This document shows, piece by piece, positions 1 to 11,687 of a stretch of DNA of 64,000 nt; positions within the stretch are counted from its first letter, which is position 1; every line of letters starts with the position of its first letter. Position numbers and translations under genes: made by a program. Source of the DNA: Phlebotomus papatasi (taxonomy: Eukaryota; Arthropoda; Insecta; Diptera; Psychodidae); NCBI RefSeq assembly GCF_024763615.1, contig NC_077223.1, positions 69,936,627-70,000,626 on the forward strand, read 5' to 3'. A model generated the notes under the pieces. The model searched no databases. It was not told the DNA's origin and saw nothing but the letters and a program-made list of their open reading frames with translations.

Positions 1-1640
1 GTGCATGCAAATTCGATTTGGAGCTGAAGTTGGGAGACGCCATTCAGTTATCTTGAATCAAATTCGTGAAATTATACTAATTTTGTATTTAAACCAAAAT
101 ATCAAGGATTTGGATAAACTGGCACAAAAGTGATATATGGGTGAAATGTAGACCAGAATGTTCTCTATAATTTTCCCATAGAACATGATCTCATCGATTA
201 CTCAGAAGCCAAGATAAGCGAGGTTTTTTGTTTCTTAACTCGTTTTTTCATCCAGAGTTCCCCAAGTAGTCATTTGTTGAACTTCAACCATATCAAAGAA
301 TTGTTGTATTTTGCGGGACTTTCCATTTAAACCCCTATTTTAAGTGTCTTGGTGGAGTAGAGGCAGTCAAATTGGCATCTGAGTGATTTCAAAGCGTTAT
401 TATTGGAAAAATCAATTTTTTCACACTTAAACGGCAAAATCGGAGTGATAGCGTAGTCTGAGTGGAAAATGATGTATGGACGAAATGTTGAGACAAATGT
501 GCTCTACAATTATGTTGAAGTAATCATCAAAATCGGTTCAGCGACAGTCGAGATAATTGAGGTTATGTGATAGTGAAATTGGTTTTTCGACTGTGGCGCC
601 CCTGGTGTTGGTCCCACGAAGTTCAAATATTCTAGAAAGTTGTAGCATTTGGTGAGATCTTTCGTTTAAGCCCTCATTCATCAAAATCGGTCACATAGAA
701 CCGGAGATATGATTTTTTGAATTTCGTGAACTTTGACCCCTCATATCTCCGGTTCTATTGAAACCACAGCGCGCATACGCACCATTTTGGAAACGTCCTA
801 GACTGGACTACAACATACTAAAATTTCATTAACTTGCACAATGCCGTTTTTGAGAAAAGTGACTTTGAATTTCGATGAATTTTGACGCTATCACAGCGCC
901 ACCTGTGGTGACTTTTTGAACTTCCATCTGAAAGTGCTCATCGAGACGAAACCAAAAAGGTAAAATTTAGGTCGCTATGTTAATTAGAACCGGAGATAGA
1001 GGCCGGTCAATGTTCGAACTTTGACCCCTTATAGCTCGGGTCAGGGGTTTTAGATCGACTTAAGGTTTTTTTTTGTTTGATAGGTATAATCAACGGCTAC
1101 AACATACTAAATTTTCAGCCCGATGCACAATGGAATTTTTGAGTTATTTAACTTTTAAGATTTAAAAATTTTCTTTTTAAAAAAAGCGCCCCTAGCGGTG
1201 GTTTTATGAACTTGCGATGTTAGAAGGAGAAGTGGCATTTCACGAGAGCTTTCCAAAAAGCCCTCACTTTTTAAATTCTGACAATTAGAACCGGATTTAT
1301 GGCCATTTTAAGAAATTTTTTTTGGACCCTTATAGCTCGGGTCAGGGGGGTCGGGGGATCTTAAGTTTGGTATTGATGGAAAGCTCTAAGGCCCAGCTAT
1401 AACATACTAAAATTTGAGTCCGCTGAATGCCATAGGGGCGGAGCTATTGAGAAAACAAAAAAAGGGGGGTCTTCAAAATGGCGGAAGGAGGGGTGGGGGG
1501 TGGGGGGTCTATGCACCAAGTTGCAATTTTCACCCGATATATAACCTTTGCCGAAAACCGCAAGTCGATATCTTTTTTAGTTTAGGAGCTATTAAGCTCC
1601 AAAGAGCGGCCGGCCGGCCGGCCGGGAACGTAACTTAGCC
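1..1640. repeat. Diverged tandem array, period about 290 bp
   Basis: Related blocks recur about every 285-300 bp. 'AACATACTAAA' lies near 819, 1103 and 1402. A 'GAACCGGAGATA'-like block lies near 697, 990 and 1286. A 'tgaactt..atg' block follows 'CCCCTAGCGGTGG' near 1190, with related versions near 605 and 900. Monomers are diverged and differ in length. The array is open at the left edge of the window. A further single monomer lies at about 18560-18900. No coding frame spans it. It could be satellite-like or the internal part of a larger transposon. Confidence 0.6.
1606..1626. repeat. CCGG-type GC-rich short tandem run
   Basis: A run of alternating GGCC units in an AT-rich background, at the right end of the diverged tandem array. 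It is a low-complexity tract and is self-complementary. Confidence 0.7.
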
Positions 1641-1726
1641 ACATATATATTCGGAATCAGGAAGTGGCGAAACACATTTTGGCCAAATTTGAGGTCGATC
1701 GGACGACATGAAATTTTGTTAGGATT

Positions 1727-2190
1727 ATAGTAGGTGAGATTGTTAAGAATCTCACCTAATATTTTGTAAAATTGTTCGTAAATATTTGTAAATTTATATC
1801 ACGGACTTACGGAATTCTCGTAAATCGTATAACCCACAAACAAGTTAGTAAAAATTTGTATTTTTTTCACAAACATTGTTCGCAAGATGATCACTTGCCG
1901 AGCATTTTTTTTTTTGTACTTTAACAAACATTTATTCGTAAGGACACAAAAATGTTCGTAACATTTTTGTAATTTGTTCGTATATTTTTGTCAGTTAAAC
2001 AAAAATATACTAAAAAATGTTTGTAAAAAACAATCAAATGCTCGTAAAATAATGATGTTACGAACAAAGTTTGTGAAAAAGTATAAACTTTTACGGATAT
2101 TTTTGAGGGTTTTAAGATTCACGAGCACTTCGTAAGTTCCCAATAGGATTTGACAAATTTTTACGGAATATTGTTTTCTGTGTAGTAACA
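1727..2190. repeat. TTCGTAA/TTTGTAA-rich interspersed repeat
   Basis: Short words such as 'TTCGTAA' and 'TTTGTAA' and their complements recur densely. The left edge carries a hairpin, GGTGAGATT...AATCTCACC (about 1733-1758). It looks like a decayed non-autonomous element, but I could not define its ends or a target duplication. Confidence 0.35.
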
Positions 2191-4086
2191 GCTAGAATCG
2201 GAGATTTATTGTGATCTAAAAATTTTGGTATATGGTACACTTTCCTACGAAAGTTTTCCCCCTTGCTAATATGCATCCTTATCGAATATGATCTTTTGAT
2301 GAATTCAGCAGACCACTCCTTATTGGATTTAATCAAATATGAAATGTATTTTCCCTGCTGGAAAGCTCCATCTGCTCAATTCTAGAGGGAAAATATTGCA
2401 ACATTTCAACTCATTTTATAACATTTTCACACACAAAAAAAAACTATTTTCTCATTATGCTTTTTGCATATTCATTTAGAGACTTCCATATTTTTCCTTT
2501 TCAGTAGACAGACCAATTAGCAATGCAAAAAACAATTTCTATTATGCAGAAGCTCATAATACGACTCTGCATGTACGAATTGAATAATTTAGTGTGGAGT
2601 TTAAAAAAAAATGAATAAAAGCTCGCGCGTAAGCTTTAACGATGGTTATTTGGGGAAAAAATATAAAAGAGTTGTGGTGAAGTTTAATAACATTGGGAGA
2701 TTTGGCGAATTATTTTATTTGATGAATTAATTTTTAATGAAATTGGCTATTGGGTGATGTTTTATTGATACATTCTTTTTAGTTTATTGAAAAGTGTCGT
2801 GTTTATAGGGGAATTTTACACATTCTTCGAGAGTTCTTTTTAGAGCTTTTCTGCGAATTTTCCATAAAGAAGTTATGACTTTCATCTAGAGCACCTGAGC
2901 ACAATTCATTAGTGAACATTATTTTTCACGGTAAAATTGCATTTATTTCAATTCATTTTACATGCTGAACTTGAGAAAATAAAGTATTTTTATTTTTGTT
3001 GCATATAATTTATACAATTTCATTCTTCAGTGAATACTTCTAATAAAGATTTACTGTCTTGAAGTTATTATTCAATCTGTGCTCTATATGGCGGCAAATT
3101 TTACCGCCATTCTTCCGTAAAATATATCGCAAAAAATCACTGTGCTGTAAAACCATAAGAGATTTATGACAAATCTCACCAGTAAACACAATTCCTCTTC
3201 CAGTGTCACAACAGTGCTCTGTGGCTAAAGCTCCTATAAATCAAAAGCAATTGATTTTATTGAGAGAGCTTTCATGTGAGGTATTTTGTCTATTGTGGAA
3301 CTAGAAGTAAAAATATTCTATTAATATTGTTTAGCTGAAATTGGGTCTTGTGTTTTTCGTCACTGATGATTGGTCTGACCCACTTCCAACAAAATACAAT
3401 GTATTAATTAGATATCTGATATTTTCGATCAAATTTATTATCGTTCTGCATGAAATTTCTCCCATTCCCAGAAACCAAATCCCGTCAAAATATATAGAAG
3501 ACTACACAACAATTTTTCTCATGACCTTTCCATTGAATTTTTCTTCTGTTTTTCTCCCCGTCCCCCTTCAGTACGTGGAGGAATATTAAATGATTTCGGA
3601 GAATGGTGCGCCTCAAGTAAAATTTCGACGTAATTCTTTATCCAACAAGCAATATTTTCAGAAATTATCATGAAAAGTCCAGTGAGTCTCACCGGGGAGC
3701 TTTCGAGTTTTTCTTTGTTCCCACGGCATTTCTTCAAGTTCAAATTTGCCATTAAATTACGCAAACGGCGACACAGTGATCGTTTTAACAACCAGAGGGC
3801 CCAAGTCCTCACCCTTTGTAGACCTTATCGATCAGAATGAGAAACATTATTCATTTCACTCCATTTCACCGACAGGGGTTAGCAATTTCTGTAGAATATG
3901 TTAGAATTTTCTCGTTTGATTCTGTGCGATTGTTTAATTACACGAGAAGGACCTTGAATTATTCCTAATTATGGATTTTCAAGGTCAGATGCTAAATAGT
4001 TCTGAAGAGTTTATTTATCAACCAATTGGGACAAGTTTTGAATCTTTGATAGAGTTTTGGTATTCTGGTTATTCTGGTATTCATGT
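2191..4086. other. Intergenic stretch, no supported gene
   Basis: AT-rich sequence without a recognisable gene or complete mobile element. The only point of note is an open frame at 3686-3904 on the + strand (73 codons after a stop), discussed in the findings. It lacks a convincing splice acceptor or donor in frame. Confidence 0.4.
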
Positions 4087-4090
4087 TTAA

Positions 4091-4618
4091 CCCATTCAGT
4101 CAATGTACCAGAAATACTTGAGATAGAATGTTCATATTTTGGGATTAGTTTCATACAGATTAATAAATGAATTTTTTAAAAAGAAAAAAATTTATATGTT
4201 ATGGGGGCGTGGGGAGCCCCTGTCAAACAAACGTCTTAACGGTCACTGAATTTAAATTCTGTGCAATAATTCATTACAAACTCTATTGCTTTAGGTAAAG
4301 TAACTATCCAAGAAAACAAATTGGCAACTAGAATTCAAATCAGGAAAGAGGAAAGAGGCCAATTTTAATAAATTCGACGGGATGTCGTATTTTCTGTCCG
4401 CCATTTTGAGCAAAAATCTTACATGATCTTCCGTGAAGCGAGAAAAGAACAACAAAATGTATTTCCATCTCCGTCGGACTATTTTTCCCAAGTAATTGAA
4501 GAACTAAAGTTACTAAAAATCCATTCCCGACAGCAATTCGGATAAAAATTGCCCAGGAATAAATGATCTAAAATCACTCAATTTGCGTATGATGTATAAT
4601 ACCATGGTAAGGAATGGG
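4091..4618. mobile_element. TTAA-flanked MITE (piggyBac-like), copy 1
   Basis: The element begins CCCATTC and ends GAATGGG, and is flanked on both sides by TTAA (4087-4090 and 4619-4622). An inverted copy of nearly the same length lies at 56667-57187 and is also flanked by TTAA. A TTAA target duplication with CCC-initial termini is the hallmark of piggyBac-like transposition. No transposase frame remains, so it is non-autonomous. Confidence 0.75.
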
Positions 4619-5240
4619 TTAAACCGATTCTAACCTCTTAAAAAACTTTAATATTTGCTTAAAATTAAATGGTACAAATTGTTCATGAATCGATTAAAAT
4701 TTACAAAAATTATATTATTATTAAAATTCACTGGCATATATTTACAACCTGAGAAAAAGGTTTTCCACCGTTATGCTCTGGAGGTGAGACACTAACGCTA
4801 AACTGGCAGTGTACCTTGAAAACTACACGGGATCCCATTAACACTAAACCCATGAAAACCGGTCAAATTGACCGGTATAAAAACTTTTTAAAATTAACAA
4901 ATATTTAAACGGTATACAATGTCACTATCAAACATTATGAATTTCCTAAAATGCATGTAATATATATTTCATAGTTAAACTTTTAATTTTTTCCTCTTTT
5001 CCATGAAAAATTTGTTGAGTATCCTACCTACCTCGGTCTGTCATTTGACCGAGCGAGCTAGGAAAAATGATCAAAAACGGTCGATAGGTGTATTGTTAAA
5101 ACAAAACTGTACTTCTACAGCATTGTTGATGAAAACATTTATCTATCTATTTTTGAGAAATGCTCGAATTCGTTCATCAATTTTACAAAATGAAAATTAA
5201 TGTTTGAAATATATCTAAAAATTTTGTGTCACAAACCATA

Positions 5241-6240
5241 CCTAAGGAAGGTGCTTATAATTTGGGACACTACTGTACATAAAAAGCACTAATGTCTTAA
5301 GTTTGAAGTGCAATATTTTAAAAAGAAATCAAGTAGTTTTTACATCCTTTTCAGAAGAATTGTTTGGAACCTTGACAAACAGTTTATCGTCTTTGATTTT
5401 TTTTTAAATTAATCTTAATTCGTATAAAAATGAATAAAAATGTAGACATGCATTTGACTATAATTTTCAACACTTTTATTGTAATTTTGGACACTTTGCT
5501 TGTAACTTTGGACAGCTAATTCGCCATAATAGGATGCCCATTGTTGTTGATTTTAAGAACCTAACTTACCAAGTTCTATTCCTGTTTATGAAGAGGAACC
5601 GTAGGATGTCCTAAAAAAAATCTGGAATTTTACCATATAATTCACTTAGGATTAGGAATTACGTGGGTTATAAAATAAACAAAAAACAGCATGTTTTTCT
5701 CAAATTTTCTTTCAATATAATAAAAAAAATTATTAAATTCAAGCTTTTAGGTATATAAAAAAGTACAACATTCAAACTATATTTTCTGAAATTTTCATTT
5801 AAAATTTTAAAAATTCAGCCTCTGTGACTTTTCGGAGATTTTTTGAAAAAAAATATTCTTCGGTGGACAGGATTTCTCGGAATAGGTTCATCTGCAATCG
5901 AAAAAACCAAATATTTCCTATTAGCTGATGGAGTTAAGGTTGTCCTTGAACGAAGGATTTTTAAAAAGAAAAAAATTAGAATTTTTGATACAATTTCATA
6001 CAAAAAATGCCATTTTTGATGTATTTTACACCACGTTTCGTCTTTTAGAATAAATTGTGATCAAGAAAATATAAAATCCTTAATTCCAGTACTAGTTTAA
6101 CAATAAGAATCACCTTAATGACAAATTGTTCATTTTCCCATAATTTTAATAAATTTCTCTGTAATGTTCAACATTACCCTCAAAGTGTCCAAAATTACAA
6201 GTGTTCCAAATTACAAACAGTTCCTCTATGTCTTATCCTT
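5241..6240. repeat. Decayed interspersed repeat block
   Basis: The edges carry related inverted motifs: 'TTATAATTTGGGACAC' near 5256 and 'GTGTCCAAAATTACAAG' near 6185. The interior 5630-6100 is a dispersed repeat that recurs at about 7660-8640 (interrupted by a MITE) and, partly and inverted, at about 8690-8830. No coding capacity is seen. Confidence 0.5.
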
Positions 6241-6610
6241 TTAACTACTGTAGCTTCCTCTTTTAAAGTTTCATGTAAATGTATTTAAGAATACCACAAA
6301 TCGCCTGTTTAATAAGTTCTGAATGGTTCTGAACCATCTTTGTGCTACAAAATCTTCCTGTACAACCAAAAATCTATTAGTTGTCGACCTTCTTGTTTGC
6401 TTTTGGTGCTCGAATTAGTCGTAATTCCATTCTCTCCTTATTCCAACAAAGAATGTGGTGGGTGGGTTTGCAATGAAAGTAACTATTTCATTTCGTGAAA
6501 AAAATATAACTCTTTCTCACGCTTCATTTACATTGGCTCCCAAACCGTCAGCACTTGATTTTCTTTCTCAGTCAGTGATTCTAATGGGTGTCTCTTCTTC
6601 TCCTCACCAG

Positions 6611-7175
6611 GAGTCAATTATCGATCTCATCTGAACCGATGAGGGTATTGTCCTGTCAATCGAGCATTGATCCATGTGTTCCGGAGGAGAGTCCAGATCA
6701 AGAGGATAAGGACACATTTCCCACGGATCTAAGTGATTCGTCGGAAAAACAGGGACAACTTCCTAGACCTGATTCCCTCATTCTAGATTGCAATCAGGAG
6801 CCAGTGAGGCAAAAGTTTCTCTATCGCAGTAAATCATCGAAGAGTTTCAAGAGGCCCAAAGCCAAAGCGGCTGCCAAAGAGTTCCATCAAATCTATTTCA
6901 TCAGCAGCACGGCTGAGGATGGGTATGATTCCATTGAAGTGATTGACGAGCGTCGGATGAAGAATTTTGGCACTTCAATCACAGTCAATTCCAGCCAAGT
7001 AGAGAAATTGCTGTATAATGAGTCCCTGCCCAAGGAGGCTGAGATGGAAAAACTACTCACTGATACGAAGCCAGAGTGCAACGAAGGAGAAACATCATCT
7101 ACTTCCCATGAAAGCAATATCAATCCCAATCAAATTACCCTCACGATTCAAGCTGAGATTGAGCGTCAAGTCTGA
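6611..7175 (+). CDS. Terminal coding exon of an unidentified gene
   Basis: A strong 3' splice site precedes position 6611: a pyrimidine tract with CTCACCAG. The frame then stays open to TGA at 7173-7175 (about 187 residues). The first base completes a split codon, so the previous exon must end with two bases of a codon. The product is hydrophilic, rich in Ser, Glu and Lys, with no membrane segment. A basic patch (SKSSKSFKRPKAKAAAK, middle of the exon) is followed by an ordered-looking segment FHQIYFISSTAEDGYDS and an acidic tail ending IERQV, which could serve as a PDZ ligand (inference). I do not recognise the family. The upstream exons are not identifiable in the 6.6 kb available, so the exon probably belongs to a gene starting left of the window or behind a long intron. 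Codon use and GC content stand out clearly from the flanks. Confidence 0.75.
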
Positions 7176-7328
7176 AGTTAAAGTATAATCCAGAGAGTGA
7201 CAAAGATTGGTGTATACGGTAATGCCTAATTTACAAATTTAAATTTCCCTCTTTTGCAACAATTTTATCCACATCGAAAGGAATGACAATGGAGAAAACT
7301 TTTCTTCACCAGACAAAATCACACTATT

Positions 7329-7334
7329 AATAAA
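7329..7334 (+). terminator. Polyadenylation signal AATAAA
   Basis: A canonical AATAAA about 155 bases after the stop codon at 7175, the expected distance for a short 3' UTR of the unidentified gene. Confidence 0.55.
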
Positions 7335-7659
7335 GTTCCTCACATTATAATTTAACAAAATGCACGTCGTACATCACATTTTATCTGTCTTCCGCGAACT
7401 TCCTCTCTAACATTATTCCCAGTATATTTCATCGAAATATCACATTTATGTGACACTGCATGTTCTGCTATATTTTTTGATAATAACTGTCTTATAATCA
7501 TTCATATATCAACGACATAAATTTAAAAATTATAGAGCCAAACCAATTTTATGAGACTGCTTTACTGTAATTTTTGTATTTATGTATTCCCGTTTGCAGG
7601 GTTGTATTGATACTTTTAGAAAACTTCTCCAGCTTTATTTGATCACGAATCCTTAAGGG

Positions 7660-8640
7660 GTTACGTGGATCAAAAAGACTAAAAAAACAGCATATTTTCT
7701 AAACCTTTTTCAATATACAATATAAAAAAATACTTAATTCAAGCTCTTCGGCATATAAATTTGAACTAAGTGTGCCAAATTTCGGCATAGTTGCATGCAA
7801 GCGCCAAAGTCTCAAGTTTGAAATGTAATATCTTTAGTAGAAATTGATTTTTTTCATTCCTTCTACTTAAGGAGTGTTGCTTAGAACCTTGTAGACAATT
7901 TATCGTCTTTATTTTCTCTGAAATCATTCTAAGTACATTTTAAAATGAGTAAAAATGTAGACATAGCTTTTGTGCCCTATTTCGCCCACCTTCATTCTCA
8001 TAGTTCCTTGCCCTTCCAGAATTCTTCCAATGCCTTTTTCGCGTCATCTCGTTTGTCGAAGCTACATTTTTTGTTATTCTTTTGCATTGTATAAACTCTG
8101 AAGTATGTAAAAACTAAAAATTCATGGAAATTCGAGGAACAAAAAAGGTGGTCGGAATTGCAAGCTGGTCGGAATTTGGCACACTTACCCTATATTTTCT
8201 GAATTTTTTATTTAAAAATATCAAAAGCTCAGGCGTTGGGACCTGATTTCGGGGACCGTTTTGAAAAATACTTACTTTCGGTGGACAAGATTTCTCAAAG
8301 TAGCACCACCTGAAATCTAAAAGCCAAATATTTCCTGTTAGCAGATAAGCTAAAATAGTACTTGAACGAAAGATTTTTGAAAAGAATTTAAATTTGGATT
8401 TTTGTGAGAATGTTATACAAGAAAGTGATAGAGACAGCTTTAAATGTGTGTTATTCAATTTTATAGAGAGACAAATTGTGATTTATTTATGTTATTTGTT
8501 ATTTATTTATCTATAATTTTGGCTTATTTAGAAATGGTTCTTGGTCATAATAAATCGAAAGGCTTTAGAGCGAATTAGTCGTGATCAAGGAAATATAAAA
8601 TTCTTCGTTAAATAACTAGTTAAACTCATATCCTAACCGG
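7660..8640. repeat. Dispersed repeat interrupted by a MITE
   Basis: Apart from the insert at 7769-8185, this stretch aligns by eye to 5630-6100 (shared: AACAGCATRTTTTCT, the AATTCAAGCTYTT segment, and CGGTGGACARGATTTCTC). The shared order of motifs on both sides of the insert shows that the MITE landed in an existing repeat. Confidence 0.55.
7769..8185 (-). mobile_element. TA-flanked MITE with AGTGTGCCAAAT termini, copy 1
   Basis: 417 bp beginning AGTGTGCCAAATTTCGGC and ending in its inverse, with TA at 7767-7768 and 8186-8187. An inverted second copy of 416 bp lies at 38494-38909. A TA duplication and short terminal repeats indicate Tc1/mariner-type mobilisation. No transposase frame is present. 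Confidence 0.8.
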
Positions 8641-9916
8641 AAATTTTTAGTTTTTTGACTTCTGTTGAATCTACTCTGAGTAATTTGGTCCAAAGCATAG
8701 TAAGTTTCTTCCAAAAAGGTCTTCGAAAATCGGATCTCAATGGCTAAATTTTTAAAATTTTTAAATGAAAATTTTAGGAAATATAATAGTTTAAATGTTG
8801 TTCTTTTATATAAATAAACTTTTGAATTAAATAACTTTATGCCCTAGACACACTTACGACTTAAGCCGAGAGACGACTTAATGGAAAATGATGGAAATTA
8901 CGTCTTACCATTATTTCGAATATATTTATGCTAGGCCGTCTCTAGGCTAAATCTCAGGTCTGTCAAGGCCCTTACATTTGCTGTAGAAAAAAATATATTG
9001 ATTTTTAGTGTTTTTGACCCTCGTAGTCCCTTAAGAAACGTCACAGAACAAAAATTAAGTTTTTAAATTTTAAATATGTATTAAAAAATATTAATATCGT
9101 ATAGCGTACGGCCTATTTGTCAATTGCTAACCCATATTACGGCTGAACTCTATTCCTTCATTTTTTTTAGCACACCTAAAGCCCTATCCTTAGGCGGGCA
9201 TTTCAGTGAATGAACAACAGTCGCTACATAATTTCCTCGACTATGATAATATTTCATATTCGAAAATTTGAACTTTAAAGCTATAGGTTACGTCGGGTCC
9301 ATGAACGAAAAAATTAAACAAAGTTATTCAAGAAGAATATTATATTCAGAAATATATTCAAAAATGCAATACAGTAAAGCAGTGCTCATTTTAACTATCT
9401 GCCAATCCAAATGTCAATTTAATTTTCCAATAACCAGTAGAATATTTCCCTAAATAGTCTCCTCTTGAAATATCTCTCATGCAGAAAATCCATAATCAAA
9501 TCAGCAAATTATTATAAATAGAAGCATGCAATTGTTGAAAATCAAATACACATATGAGGAAATTCATTAAATGCACAATTTTCATCCAATGTTTCATTAG
9601 TTAATTTTAAATGAATAGACTTAATTTTATTATTTATTTTGGATGTTGAAAATCCAAAGATTTATATAGATACTTTCCAATCATTTTATTCAAAGCAGTT
9701 AGGATCCTTTTAAAGTTAGAAACAACTTTAGAAAACGGAGAATAACTGGAAATCCTTTTAGTTTTGTAAAGTTGTAAATACGACTGGCATTGCAGGAAAA
9801 TAAGGAACACATTAACATAGAGACTGCCAAATTAATTCGGTTAAAATAATTCATTTACAAGATGAAACTGTAGTTAAAAGATATGTTTTAATACAACTTA
9901 TAGTGCTATTCCAGTG
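8641..9916. other. Intergenic, repeat-like and AT-rich
   Basis: No gene recognised. About 8840-8975 carries 'GACTTAAGCCGAGAGACGAC' and 'AGGCCGTCTCTAGGCTAAAT', motifs related to the inverted-repeat element at about 35169-35388. The rest is featureless. Confidence 0.35.
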
Positions 9917-10115
9917 GAAAATGAATATTTGTTTAGCACTTTGTTCTTAAGTGCTTCTGAATTATCGATTTTTCTTTATATGGGTTCCTGTCACGACTGT
10001 TTGGTGGTTTAGAGCATGGAGAGAACTATAGGAAAAAACAGTTAAGACAGGAACCAAAACAAAGAAATATCGATACTGCAGAAGCACTTGAGAACAGTAA
10101 AGTGCTTAAAAAATG
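9917..10115. repeat. Fold-back repeat, about 200 bp
   Basis: Left-arm motifs (AGCACTTTGTTCTTAAGTGC, ATCGATTTTTCTTT, GGTTCCTGTC) recur as complements in reverse order in the right arm (GACAGGAACC, AAAGAAATATCGAT, GAGAACAGTAAAGTGCT). Arms are about 75 bp with a loop of about 60 bp. Probably a decayed fold-back MITE. Confidence 0.6.
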
Positions 10116-11687
10116 TTCAGGAGAACGATTCTCCTTTTCATTCTTCATCAAAATAGCACCATTTCAACATTTTCTTTTTCATTTCTTTGAATATTTGAAA
10201 TTTTCTCACAGGAGAAATTCTTTTTATCGCTGATGACAAGTCACAAAATTGAAATGAAAAGACAAACCCTATAATTTTCTGTGTTAATGTATTTCTTGTG
10301 TTATGATAATAAAGCTCGAGCTTGAAAAAAATGGTCTTAAAACAACTTAATATTTAAAAAAGAAATGTAAAGAAAATGTAGTCAATGAAAAAGTTTGTCA
10401 ATTACCAAAAACCGCTCAAAAGAACCCCTAACTCAATGCTCTCAAAGAAGGGATTTTCATGTAGGCTTCCTGCCATGAGTCATTTCTTAAATGATGGACT
10501 AAAAGCTTCGAAATCTGTTGCTAATTTTAAGTAGAAAAAAAAGGAAAAATATTTGGGCTGGCCCATTTTCCCTCGTGAGAAATAAGAGAGAGAAAAAAAC
10601 AGCTAAAATGTGAAATCACAACTGTTCTTGTTTAGCGTTTTGTGTATTTTTGGACAAGCAGAAAGGACAATCAAGAGCGTGAAATGATGGTAAAAATAGA
10701 AATAAAAGAACTCATTGGAGTATGTTAGAGTGAAAAATGTTGTTGAAAATAATACAGAAAGAAAAGAAGTGGATTTGTCCACATTATAGGCTTCTCCCCT
10801 TGATCCTTCTTGTTGTATAGCATCTCTAAAATGACGAGTCATTCATAGTCTGATGACTCTATTAGAAATTCTCTTTTTATTTTCAAATACTTTTTCCCAA
10901 ACAGACACAAAATAAAGCGTTGCTGAATGCTTTCTCCTTCCAAAAAGAAAAAGAAAAAACAGGGTTTCGTACTTTGTGAATTTAATTACTAATTGTTGCC
11001 TAAATGTGTAACACAAAAAAATACAAAATAAATATCACTATTTGGAGCTCTCCAGAGGATATTTTTAAGAATATAGACCCCACAATTTAGACACCCAAAA
11101 AAATGAAGTAAATTGTTGTAATAATGAAAATTCACATGATTTTCACCCAAAAATGTTGTTGTAAAAGAATAAAAAAGGGAATAAGCAAAAAAGATGAATT
11201 GTATGAAAAGTGTTTTAGGCGAACGATATGATGAAAATAAAAATCGGTGTACAAGAAAAAAATCTAGGAAATTAATTTTCAGCAAATTTCCATATTTCTC
11301 ACATTTTCCACATATCCAGAAATAGACCTATATTATTGCTCTCTATGAAGTTCTCACGTCTTTTTTTTTTTTTTGAAGAGTCACTTCACGAATAAATTGT
11401 CCGCAAGTCAACATTCCAGAGACTACCCCTGAACTTGGAAGAATCCAAAAGTTACAAAATGTACAAAAGCCAACAAGTAAACCACCCTCAATGGTGATGG
11501 AAAGGGTTTGCAAGACGACGATTTTGCATTTAGTGCACTTTTTCAGGGTATTTCTGAAATCATGAGGAGCACAAACACGACATCATAGATGCTATTTAGA
11601 GTGGAAAAAATAACAGACAAGTACACTGTTAGCAAAGGTGTTTAAGACATTTAAGAAATGAAAAGCTTCAAAAACTTAAACCAAGTA
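10116..11687. other. Intergenic, nothing recognised
   Basis: AT-rich sequence with homopolymer runs (for example oligo-T near 11361). I see no gene, RNA or complete mobile element. Confidence 0.4.

Noticed and set aside
3519..3812. 97-residue minus-strand frame
   Set aside because: No usable ATG at its start and a low-complexity end. The opposite strand frame at 3686-3904 looks more protein-like.
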